Under the pieces are notes generated by a model, which made no database searches, was not told the DNA's origin, and was given only the letters and a program-made list of their open reading frames with translations. A DNA stretch of 64,000 bases from Alphaproteobacteria bacterium MarineAlpha11_Bin1. Its GTDB lineage: Bacteria > Pseudomonadota > Alphaproteobacteria > MPNO01 > UBA830. The first letter of the stretch is position 1; each line of letters starts with the position of its first letter. This document shows positions 35,230 through 42,976 of this stretch, in pieces. The position numbers were made by a program, and so were the translations under genes. The stretch spans positions 84,788 to 148,787 of the forward strand of contig PTJZ01000010.1 of the NCBI GenBank assembly GCA_002937455.1. Reading direction: 5' to 3'.

Positions 35230-36369
35230 ATGCGCGACGTTGCTGTGATTGGCGTTGGAATGGTTCCGTTTGCCAAATATCGAGACAAATCCCTTGCTGA
35301 GATTGGTTGGCCAGCAGTTAAAAAAGCAATACAGGATTCGGGTGTTTCCAAAAGTCAAATCGAGGCGGCCTATTGTGGCTCGGCCCTCGGGGGTATGATG
35401 TCCGGACAGCGGGTCCTGAAACAACTCGGGATTACGGGACTTCCGATAACTAATGTCGAAAATGCCTGTTCCTCATCGTCTTCGGCTTTTCGCCAAGCTT
35501 ATATCGCGGTCGCAGCGGGGGTTTGCGACATTGTCCTAGTGCTCGGTGTCGAGAAGTTGACCAAGTTCGGCGGCGGGACTTTGCCGCTCGAAAAAGAGGA
35601 TTTCGAAGTTACCCACGGATTGGTGATGCCGGCGCTTTACGGTATGAGAGCTCGGCGATACATGCATGATTATGGCCTGACGGACGAAGAACTAGCGTCG
35701 GTGGCTGTTAAGGCGCATAAGCATGGTGCTAAAAACGAGGATGCGCAGTACCGCAATGAGGTCACACTCGAGGAAGTGATGAATGCGCGAGAAATCGCAG
35801 AGCCCTTCACTCTATTGCATTGCTGTCCATCAGGAGATGGCGCAGCGGCGGTGGTTATAGCGTCAGCAGAAAAGGCTCGACAGTTTACAACCATACCTGT
35901 GCGGATAGCGTGTTCCGAAGTCAATTCTGGCAAATACATGACTGGATTTCGAGATATGACGACACCGGAGATTACCGTTAGGGGTGCTAAACAGGCGTAT
36001 GAAGAGGCAGACATCGGGCCGGAAGACGTTGACGTTGCCGAGGTACATGATGCTTTCACCATTGCTGAATTACTTTATTACGAGGCCCTCGGATTCTGTG
36101 GACGCGGAGAGGCTGCGAAGTTACTTTCAGACGGCGAAACTTCAATCGGCGGGCGCATTCCGGTAAATCCATCCGGCGGCTTACTTTCAAAAGGTCACCC
36201 AATCGGGGCTACTGGCGTCGCCCAGATCGTCGAAGTTGTAAGACAATTACGCGGGGAGGCGGGTGATCGTCAAGTTGAAGGTGCCAAGGTCGGTCTAACT
36301 CATTGTACGGGTGGCGGTATATCTGGTTTTGACCACGGTGCCTGCTCTATCCATATGTTTTCGGTGTAA
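35230..36369 (+). CDS. Thiolase family protein
   Basis: A 379-residue acetyl-CoA acetyltransferase-like protein of the SCP-x/archaeal thiolase type. The nucleophilic Cys is in ENACSSSSSAFRQAY near residue 80, the first catalytic His in EVHDAFTIAEL, the second in KGHPIGATG, and HCTGGGISGF follows near the end. All the thiolase catalytic groups are present, so thiolytic cleavage rather than aldol cleavage is possible, though closely related partners of DUF35 do both. It begins 10 bases after the DUF35 stop with GAGGAGA as ribosome site. Likely cleaves the beta-ketoacyl-CoA of this operon's pathway. Confidence 0.9.
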   Translation: MRDVAVIGVGMVPFAKYRDKSLAEIGWPAVKKAIQDSGVSKSQIEAAYCGSALGGMMSGQRVLKQLGITGLPITNVENACSSSSSAFRQAYIAVAAGVCDIVLVLGVEKLTKFGGGTLPLEKEDFEVTHGLVMPALYGMRARRYMHDYGLTDEELASVAVKAHKHGAKNEDAQYRNEVTLEEVMNAREIAEPFTLLHCCPSGDGAAAVVIASAEKARQFTTIPVRIACSEVNSGKYMTGFRDMTTPEITVRGAKQAYEEADIGPEDVDVAEVHDAFTIAELLYYEALGFCGRGEAAKLLSDGETSIGGRIPVNPSGGLLSKGHPIGATGVAQIVEVVRQLRGEAGDRQVEGAKVGLTHCTGGGISGFDHGACSIHMFSV

Positions 36370-36370
36370 A

Positions 36371-37255
36371 ATGAAACCTCCTCCGTTTAATTATCATGAT
36401 CCAAGAAGCATCGACGATGCCGTCGCGTTGTTATCCGAAAAAGACAATGCCAAAGTACTCGCGGGCGGCCAGTCTTTAATGCCGATGCTAAATATGCGTT
36501 TTGTATTGCCTGACGATGTAATCGACATAAATAAAATCGAGGAATTGTCATTTATCCGAGACGACGGTGATGCGTTGGTCTTCGGGGGTACTACTCGCCA
36601 GCGCAATATAGAATTTTCCGATCTGGTGGAGCAGAAAATACCACTTATGAAAGAGGCAATTCTAAACGTGGGGCACCGGCAGACCCGTAACCGAGGTACT
36701 TTCGGTGGATCGTTATCTCATCTCGACCCGAGCGCTGAGTTACCGACGGTGTCAATCGCTCAGGATGCAATTGTGACCGTTCGGAAAAAGGGAGGTGACC
36801 GTACAATTCCTATGGCGGATTTTTCCATTGGCTATATGACGCCGTCTTTTGACCTTGACGAAATGGTTACTGATATTCGGGTCCCGGTTTGGCCTCAAGG
36901 TCATGGCTATGCATTCGTTGAATTCGCGAGGCGTCACGGTGATTACGCTATCACTTCATCAGCTGTCCTGCTTGACGTCTCCGAAGGTGGAACGATATCA
37001 CGGGCCAGTGTCACGGTCGGCGGTGTAGGGCCCGCTCCGCTCCGGGTAATTTCTGTTGAGGATGGACTTGTAGGTCAGGTCGGATCAAAGGAATTGTTTA
37101 CGGAAATCGCCGAAAAATGTCGGGAAATCGACGCAATGGAAGATGTCTACGCGCCTGCCTGGTACCGCCAGCATCTTGCAGCGGTACTAACGCGGCGGGC
37201 ATTAGCCAAGGCGTTCAGTCGAGCTGACAAAGGAATGGAGATGATCCTGAGATGA
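36371..37255 (+). CDS. Molybdenum hydroxylase, FAD-binding subunit (CoxM-like)
   Basis: Medium subunit of a heterotrimeric xanthine dehydrogenase/CO dehydrogenase-family enzyme; it carries FAD and passes electrons out. From the ATG at 36371 it has 294 residues: N-terminal PPPFNYHDPRSIDDAVALL, the FAD pyrophosphate loop AGGQSLMPMLNMR near 33, TRNRGTFGGSLSHLDPSAEL in the second FAD motif, and ADFSIGYMTPSFDLDEMV. It starts one base after the thiolase stop and overlaps the 2Fe-2S subunit by four bases (ATGA). Gene order M-S-L is standard. Confidence 0.92.
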   Translation: MKPPPFNYHDPRSIDDAVALLSEKDNAKVLAGGQSLMPMLNMRFVLPDDVIDINKIEELSFIRDDGDALVFGGTTRQRNIEFSDLVEQKIPLMKEAILNVGHRQTRNRGTFGGSLSHLDPSAELPTVSIAQDAIVTVRKKGGDRTIPMADFSIGYMTPSFDLDEMVTDIRVPVWPQGHGYAFVEFARRHGDYAITSSAVLLDVSEGGTISRASVTVGGVGPAPLRVISVEDGLVGQVGSKELFTEIAEKCREIDAMEDVYAPAWYRQHLAAVLTRRALAKAFSRADKGMEMILR

Positions 37256-37737
37256 GTGATCGTAGAACCATTTCCGTAACAATTAATGGTGAAACCTTTG
37301 AACGCGAGGTCGAGACGCGTCTCCATCTCGCCGATTTCATTCGGCACGAATGCCTTTTAACTGGCACCCATGTCGGTTGTGAGCACGGTGTATGCGGGGC
37401 ATGTACAATTCTTTTAAACGGACAGACGGCGCGATCTTGCCTCATGCTCGCGGTACAGGCCGACGGTCAAGAGATAAAAACGGTCGAGGGTATTGCGCCG
37501 AATAACGAAGAGCTTCACCCTCTTCAGCAGGCTTTCCAGGATAATCACGGGCTACAATGCGGTTTCTGCACGCCGGGCATGCTTACAACACTAATTGAAT
37601 TTCTTGATGAAAATCCCGATCCAACTGAACGCGAAGTTCGAGAAGCTATCAGCGGGAATTTGTGTAGGTGTACTGGTTATCAGGGTATTGTTGCTGCCGC
37701 CCTTGATGCAGCGAAAAGGCTTCAGGCAGGGAGCTGA
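37252..37737 (+). CDS. Molybdenum hydroxylase, 2Fe-2S subunit (CoxS-like)
   Basis: Small subunit of 161 residues with two [2Fe-2S] clusters. The N-terminal plant-ferredoxin type is ECLLTGTHVGCEHGVCGAC ending in a fourth Cys, and the C-terminal all-helical type is QCGFCTPGM and NLCRCTGY. Length and spacing are exactly those of the family. Starts within the stop of the FAD subunit gene (ATGA). Electrons travel from Mo through these clusters to FAD. Confidence 0.94.
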   Translation: MSDRRTISVTINGETFEREVETRLHLADFIRHECLLTGTHVGCEHGVCGACTILLNGQTARSCLMLAVQADGQEIKTVEGIAPNNEELHPLQQAFQDNHGLQCGFCTPGMLTTLIEFLDENPDPTEREVREAISGNLCRCTGYQGIVAAALDAAKRLQAGS

Positions 37738-37742
37738 GCTCT

Positions 37743-40067
37743 ATGGGCGCCAAGATGTTCGGTGCGCGGGTCCCACGGCTGGAAGATCCGCGACTGCTGA
37801 CAGGGTATGGAAACTATACAGACGACTTTCATCTGACAGGTATGCTGGAGGCGGCATTCGTACGCAGTCCTCATAGTCATGCGAAAATCATCAAAATAGA
37901 TAAGACTGCGGCGTTGAAACATGAAGGGGTTGTAGCCATCTACACGGCTTCCGATCTTCCAGAATATCTCCGCGATACTACAGTGCCATTCCAGGTACCC
38001 AACCCAGCGATTTCGCAACCATTTCAGCAACGTTTGTTGGAAGATCGCGAGGTTTGTTTTTCCGGTGAACCTATAGCGCTAATTGTCGCAGATACCCGTT
38101 ATAATGCAGAAGATGCAGCTACACTCATCGAAATAGAATATGAAGTCCTGCCGGGAGCTGCAGATTGTAAAACTTCCCTCGAGAACGACGCTCCACTCTG
38201 CCATACTCAGTCTTTAAATAATGAAGGTGCTAAATACACCGTTGGATATGGCGATCTCGATGCCGCATTTTCTAAAGCGGATTTGATCCACCGGGAGGAG
38301 TATTGGATCCACCGTGGTGGCGGCTTTGCGATTGAAAACCGCGCTGTAGTCGCGGAGTATGATGAACTATACGACATGTTGACCATCTGGTCGGCGACGC
38401 AATCGCCCTTCCTAGTGAAACAAAATATTGTCGATATGTTGGGCTGGGAAGCAGACAAAGTTCGGGTCATTGCGCCCGATGTCGGTGGCGGGTTTGGGCC
38501 GAAAACTGTCTACTACGTGGAGGAAGCTCTTATCCCGGTTATTGCCAAGGATCTCGGCAGGCCCGTGAAGTGGATCGAGGACCGTCGTGAGAACTTTCTG
38601 GCTACAAATATGGAGCGCGACCAATACTGGGATATGGAAATCGCGGTTGATCGGCACGGCAAACTTCTGGGTGTGCGCGGAAATATGATCCATGATACCG
38701 GTGCCTACATGCCTTGGGGTATAATTTCGCCTTACATTTCCGCAACCACATTGCCGGGTCCCTACATACTGCCAGCTTACGAATTGGAAACGCGGGTTGC
38801 GTTGACCAACAAGGTGGCGGTTACGCCAGTACGAGGGGCAGGTCGGCCGCAGGCGGTGTTTGCCATGGAGAGGCTTCTGGATCGAGCAGCTGATAAGCTC
38901 GATATTGACCGTGCTGAAATACGTCGTCGGAATCTTATTCCGAAAGAGGATATGCCTTATGCTTTGGGCCTGATTTTCCGGGACGGGAAACCGATGACGT
39001 ACGACTCCGGCGATTACCCAAAATGTCAAGCGGAGGCAATGCGGCTTGGTGACTATGAAGGTTTTCAAGCACGTCAGAATGCTGCCCGGGCAAAAGGAAG
39101 GCATATCGGTATCGGCATAGCAAACTACGTGGAGGGCACCGGGCTCGGCCCATTCGAAGGAGCAACAGTGCGAATACAACCTTCTGGTCGGATATGTATT
39201 TATACTGGTGGAGGTGATTCAGGTCAGGGTCACTGGACTACTCTGGCTCAGGTTTGCGCAGATAAGTTCGGGGTAAAACTTGAAGATATTGACGTCCAAA
39301 AGGGTGATACTGGAAAAATCGCGTCGGGTGTTGGGACATTCGCCAGTCGGATAGCTGTTAATGCCGGTTCATCAGTACATCTAGCATCGACTGAGGTACG
39401 AGAAAAGGCAATCAAGGTAGCGGCCCACATGCTTGAAGCTGCTGAGGAAGACATGGATATCGAAAATGGTCGGGTGGTAGTCAAAGGGTCCGATCTTTCG
39501 GTGCCGCTATCAGATGTTGCACGTGCTGTGCAGGGGATGCCTGGATTTTCGTTGCCGGGTGGAGTCGAGCCCGGACTCGAAGCCACACACTACTTTTCAC
39601 CATCACAATCGGCCTATTGCAACGGTACCGCGGTAGTAGAGGTCGAGGTTGATCCAGATACGGGCAATGTTGAAATTCTAAATTATTCTATGGCCCATGA
39701 TTCCGGTACGTTGATCAATCCCTTCGTCGTTGATGGACAGGTGCAGGGTGCGGTAGCGCAGGGCGTTGGTAACTCGCTGCTCGAATGGATGGTATACGAT
39801 GATAACGCTAACCCAGTGTCCGCTACATTTGCGGAATACCTACTTCCGTCAGCGCCGGAAACGCCAAATGTTGATGTTACCCATGTCGAGTCACCGACCC
39901 CTATAAACCCGCTTGGTGTGAAAGGTGCGGGTGAAGGGGGCACAATACCGGCGGCTGCCGCTATCATCGCAGCTATTGAGGACGCTTTATCGCCTTGGGA
40001 AGTCAGGATTTCGGGCGCGCCCGTTACGCCATCAATCATTGCCGAAAAGGTACGTGCGAAGGCGTAA
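37743..40067 (+). CDS. Molybdenum hydroxylase, molybdopterin-binding large subunit (CoxL-like)
   Basis: Large catalytic subunit, 774 residues, binding molybdenum-cytosine or pterin cofactor. N-terminal hammerhead domain with RVPRLEDPRLLTGYGNYTDD and FVRSPHSHAKI; Mo-binding loops DVGGGFGPK near 243, and RGAGRPQAVFAMERLLDR near residue 364; C-terminal KGAGEGGTIPAAAAIIAA with the catalytic Glu. The loop PVRGAGR is of the general xanthine-dehydrogenase (form II-like) type; the CO dehydrogenase signature AYRCSFR is absent, so this is not a CO dehydrogenase. In this operon it probably hydroxylates an aromatic ring or its CoA ester with water as oxygen source. Substrate unknown. Ribosome site GGGAG precedes the ATG. 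Confidence 0.93.
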   Translation: MGAKMFGARVPRLEDPRLLTGYGNYTDDFHLTGMLEAAFVRSPHSHAKIIKIDKTAALKHEGVVAIYTASDLPEYLRDTTVPFQVPNPAISQPFQQRLLEDREVCFSGEPIALIVADTRYNAEDAATLIEIEYEVLPGAADCKTSLENDAPLCHTQSLNNEGAKYTVGYGDLDAAFSKADLIHREEYWIHRGGGFAIENRAVVAEYDELYDMLTIWSATQSPFLVKQNIVDMLGWEADKVRVIAPDVGGGFGPKTVYYVEEALIPVIAKDLGRPVKWIEDRRENFLATNMERDQYWDMEIAVDRHGKLLGVRGNMIHDTGAYMPWGIISPYISATTLPGPYILPAYELETRVALTNKVAVTPVRGAGRPQAVFAMERLLDRAADKLDIDRAEIRRRNLIPKEDMPYALGLIFRDGKPMTYDSGDYPKCQAEAMRLGDYEGFQARQNAARAKGRHIGIGIANYVEGTGLGPFEGATVRIQPSGRICIYTGGGDSGQGHWTTLAQVCADKFGVKLEDIDVQKGDTGKIASGVGTFASRIAVNAGSSVHLASTEVREKAIKVAAHMLEAAEEDMDIENGRVVVKGSDLSVPLSDVARAVQGMPGFSLPGGVEPGLEATHYFSPSQSAYCNGTAVVEVEVDPDTGNVEILNYSMAHDSGTLINPFVVDGQVQGAVAQGVGNSLLEWMVYDDNANPVSATFAEYLLPSAPETPNVDVTHVESPTPINPLGVKGAGEGGTIPAAAAIIAAIEDALSPWEVRISGAPVTPSIIAEKVRAKA

Positions 40068-40121
40068 ACATTCCGGGTGACGCAGTCACTCAGCACTTAC
40101 CCTTGATAGTGAACTAAGAAT

Positions 40122-40937
40122 TCATGAGTAATACGGGTTTGACCCTGCCGTGTGATCCGTTACGTCAACTACCTGAGCGACAGATGGAATTAATTTTTTA
40201 ATTTCGACTTCAACACCCTGTCTAAGCGTAGCAGAGGATGCGGAACAGCCTTGGCACCCACCCTCTAGTCGCACGAATACAGTGTTTTCCTTCACATCTA
40301 TCAAGGATATATGTCCACCATGGCCGGCTACCTGAGGGTTAATTTGCTCTTCCAGTAATTGGAGGATCGCTTTACCCTCCTCTGTTTGGAGACCCGGACG
40401 ATCCTCTAAGTCAATAGCGTCGCGGACGTCTTCAACTTCTGGAACGTAATGCTTTAGCATGTTTTGAATCGGCTGAAGCAAGCCGTACGCCGAACCTTCA
40501 AAGCGTAAATAGGCGATACCATCCTTAAAGGCTCTAAAAGTTATATCGCCGCCACCATCCTTCGCAGCTGCGCGAATACGAGTCTCAACAATCTCCTTAA
40601 TCTCTGCAGCCGGTCCTGTGAGCTCATCATCTACTTCTTCTACGGTGGCAATTGCGGCCTCGTCCACAACTGCCGCGCCAGACATAAAATGATCCATCAA
40701 CGCAGCTAAAATCCGCGGACGCAGATCGTGCCATTCGACCTCTATTGACTTTGTGACAAGAACATCGTCCGCGCCCAAAGTAACCTTTAAAACGGTGTTA
40801 AGTTCAAACAAGCGTTTCGCCAATGGTGAACGCGCGGAATCTACTGCAGTAAACACGGCACCAGGCCCGTAAACATCGCGCCCGGGAATGAAACGCAGAG
40901 TATCGTTATGGGCAGTCTCTTCAGTTTGAATAAACAT
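40122..40937 (-). CDS. Nfu-type iron-sulfur cluster carrier with an extra degenerate NifU domain
   Basis: Iron-sulfur scaffold or carrier protein of 271 residues. The N-terminal Nfu_N domain covers about residues 1-90 (RSPLAKRLFELNTV, EVEWHDLRPRILAAL). Two NifU-C-like domains follow. The last, residues 190-260, has the intact LEGGCQGCSASSATLRQGVE with Cys228 and Cys231 that hold the cluster. The first, about 111-170 (EIVETRIRAAAKDGGGDITF), has Ser-Ala-Tyr-Gly where CxxC should be. Alphaproteobacterial NfuA proteins usually have one NifU domain and are shorter, so the extra domain is notable. Ribosome site GGAGGGG. Transcribed alone, convergent with the Mo-hydroxylase operon that needs Fe-S clusters. 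Confidence 0.9.
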   Translation of the reverse strand: MFIQTEETAHNDTLRFIPGRDVYGPGAVFTAVDSARSPLAKRLFELNTVLKVTLGADDVLVTKSIEVEWHDLRPRILAALMDHFMSGAAVVDEAAIATVEEVDDELTGPAAEIKEIVETRIRAAAKDGGGDITFRAFKDGIAYLRFEGSAYGLLQPIQNMLKHYVPEVEDVRDAIDLEDRPGLQTEEGKAILQLLEEQINPQVAGHGGHISLIDVKENTVFVRLEGGCQGCSASSATLRQGVEVEIKKLIPSVAQVVDVTDHTAGSNPYYS

Positions 40938-41134
40938 TGACCCCTCCGTAACTTCTAATCTCTAGAGAGAAATATAAGGTTTTTAAATCGAAAGAAAACC
41001 CGGGACTTTCGACAAACTAGTTATCTCCCATGAGTAATTTACAAAAATTTCCAGGAAGATAAATCCCGGTTATTAGAGAGAATAAATGATTTAAACTGCG
41101 AATATATCTTTTTTAAACAAATTTTGAGAGCACT

Positions 41135-41551
41135 ATGAAAGAATTCGTGACCGAATTTAAAGTTGAATGGGCGCATTGCGATGCGGCAGGTATCGTATTT
41201 TATCCCAATTTTTATATCTGGTTTGATCAGGGAACGGAGCGGCTTTTCTCCGCAAATAGCCTTTCATATTTAGAACTAGATCAGGGTTTTAGAATTTCTG
41301 GCATGCCGCTTGTGGAAAACGGAACGAGTTATCACTATGCCTGCAAACTTGGTGTCAAATTGAAGATGACGAGTTGGGTGGAAGAATGGGAGAGAAAGAC
41401 CTTCTTAGTGAAGCATACGGTTGAATGTAATGAGGGGAGGGTCGCGCTTGAGGGTTTTGAGCGTCGCGTTATGGTGGTTGAAGATCCGGAGTCAGAACGT
41501 GGTATAAGCGCAATTCAAATTCCGGAGGAAGTTCGCAAGCGGTTCGCCTAG
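41135..41551 (+). CDS. Acyl-CoA thioesterase, 4-hydroxybenzoyl-CoA type
   Basis: A hot-dog-fold thioesterase of 138 residues. The family signature is AHCDAAGIVFYPNFYIWFDQG, with the catalytic Asp (residue 15) within DxAGIVFY. Hydrolyses aryl-CoA or acyl-CoA esters in the cytoplasm. GAGAG lies before the ATG. It lies alone, between the Nfu gene and dcd; an aromatic CoA ester from the neighbouring pathways would be a natural substrate, but no operon link exists. Confidence 0.88.
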   Translation: MKEFVTEFKVEWAHCDAAGIVFYPNFYIWFDQGTERLFSANSLSYLELDQGFRISGMPLVENGTSYHYACKLGVKLKMTSWVEEWERKTFLVKHTVECNEGRVALEGFERRVMVVEDPESERGISAIQIPEEVRKRFA

Positions 41552-41654
41552 TCCTTGGGTATATTGAAGGGAGGAGGCCGTTGTCAGTTTCGGCGGGATC
41601 TCTAAATCCACTCAAAAAGGCGTTGTAGTATTTCTCCGAAAAATTAATTAATCC

Positions 41655-41670
41655 CAACCAAAGTTGGTTG
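41655..41670. terminator. Possible bidirectional terminator between thioesterase and dcd
   Basis: CAACCAA at 41655-41661 pairs with TTGGTTG at 41664-41670. The loop is only two bases, so a shorter stem would form in RNA. CGATTTTAT follows on the plus strand. It lies between convergent stop codons. Confidence 0.35.
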
Positions 41671-41686
41671 CGATTTTATATTTAAA

Positions 41687-42829
41687 TCAATCAGTAGGCC
41701 GCTTGAACTGCTTGGCTAGTTTTAGACCTTGCCCCTGATAGTGGGAGCCGATACCCGCACCGTAAATTTTTTCGGGACGGGCAGTCAAACGTTCGAAGCG
41801 TAATCTGCCGATCACTTGTTCGTGTTCCAGCATGAAGGGGACATCGTGGGAGCGGACCTCCAGGACACCACGGGATCCGATGGATACATCCTCTGAGTCC
41901 CAGCCGAAACCTGGATCGAAGAAACCTGCATAATGTACACGGAATTCACCGACTAGTGTATCATAGGCGACCATTTCGGCTGCATAATCAGGTGGTACCG
42001 TGACTTCTTCGCGAGTCGCGAGAATATAAAAATCATCTGGGTTGAGGATTATCGCGTTACTCCGAGCGCAAACCGGTTCCCAAAAATCAGAGGGGTCGTA
42101 GTGATCGGGAAGGTCAACATCAACGATTCCCGCGTGGTGCCGGGCACGCCATCCTACAATCCCGTTTTCGCTGTCGCCAGAAAGATCAAGGTGCAGGGTT
42201 AAACTTTGATGCTCAAGAACCTCATCAAGATCGATATCAGTATCGACTAACCTACTCTCCTGATGGAGTTGAACTAGATCGTCTGGAGAAATCTCCGATC
42301 GACCTCTTCGTAAACGAAGCTGAGTAAGCCGTGAGCCAGACTGTACGGCTACAGAGAAAGTCCTGGGCGATACTTCAGCGTAAAGCGGGCCAGAATAACC
42401 GGGTCGGATAAGGTCAAACCGGTTGCCTCGGTCAGAGATCACTCGTGTAAAGATATCTAATCTACCGGTAGAACTTTTCGGATTGGCAAATGCCGAGATG
42501 TCTGGAGGCAGAGCAAGGCTCTCCATCAGAGGAACGATATAAACACATCCTTTTTCCAGAATAGCACCGGTGGACAGATCGAGGCGATGCATCTCGAAAG
42601 CTCGAATTTTTTCTTCCACTGTCGCATCGGGACCCGGAAGAAAACTTGCTTGTACCCGCCACGCAAATTGGCCAAGCCGAAGGTCTATGCTTGCTGGCTG
42701 TACTAAGTCGGGAGTTATAGTTTCCGATGCGGTTACAACACCCTCGGTAATAAAGTCCCGTAGAGTCTGTGCGGGAAAAATTCCCCTTTGGCCCTTTTCG
42801 ACGGCATTAAGAATTTTCAAGGGAGACAT
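41687..42829 (-). CDS. dcd: dCTP deaminase, two-domain type
   Basis: Deaminates dCTP to dUTP for thymidylate synthesis. The 380-residue chain is twice the size of the enterobacterial enzyme: two dUTPase-like beta domains, the first with QPASIDLRLGQFAWRV, ANPKSSTGRLDIFTRV and GYSGPLYAEV, the second with NPDDFYILATREEVTVPPDY, VHYAGFFDPGFG and EVRSHDVPFMLEH. This single-chain version is typical of alphaproteobacteria and supports the taxonomic placement. It is transcribed alone, diverging from the fused aryl-CoA monooxygenase-reductase gene. A perfect DnaA box (minus strand, 42888-42896) lies upstream, which I take as incidental. Confidence 0.92.
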   Translation of the reverse strand: MSPLKILNAVEKGQRGIFPAQTLRDFITEGVVTASETITPDLVQPASIDLRLGQFAWRVQASFLPGPDATVEEKIRAFEMHRLDLSTGAILEKGCVYIVPLMESLALPPDISAFANPKSSTGRLDIFTRVISDRGNRFDLIRPGYSGPLYAEVSPRTFSVAVQSGSRLTQLRLRRGRSEISPDDLVQLHQESRLVDTDIDLDEVLEHQSLTLHLDLSGDSENGIVGWRARHHAGIVDVDLPDHYDPSDFWEPVCARSNAIILNPDDFYILATREEVTVPPDYAAEMVAYDTLVGEFRVHYAGFFDPGFGWDSEDVSIGSRGVLEVRSHDVPFMLEHEQVIGRLRFERLTARPEKIYGAGIGSHYQGQGLKLAKQFKRPTD

Positions 42830-42918
42830 GGTATCTCTAATACTACGCGAATCCTTACTTTATTGTAGAAGAGTTCTATCGTTGTTATGTGGATAAGTAC
42901 CTTAATTTTTTTGCTTTG

Positions 42919-42952
42919 AAGAATAATATTTTAAACTTAAAATATTATTCTT
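42919..42952. promoter_or_regulatory. Perfect 34-base palindrome before the fused aryl-CoA monooxygenase gene
   Basis: AAGAATAATATTTTAA at 42919-42934 and its exact reverse complement TTAAAATATTATTCTT at 42937-42952, with AC between. It ends 24 bases before the start codon at 42977. Its core TTTTA-N4-TAAAA recurs at 51372, in front of the rest of the module. Best read as an operator for the MarR regulator at 49996, though an RNA hairpin is also possible. Confidence 0.7.
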
Positions 42953-42976
42953 GATTTAGGATTGGCGGAGCGACTA

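Noticed and set aside
37743..40067. Aerobic carbon monoxide dehydrogenase
   Set aside because: The CoxL active-site signature AYRCSFR is missing; the loop is PVRGAGR, as in other xanthine-dehydrogenase-family hydroxylases, so CO oxidation is not supported.
40077..40089. Small palindrome GTGACGCAGTCAC between the Mo hydroxylase and Nfu genes as terminator
   Set aside because: Only five-base arms with a three-base loop and no T-tract.
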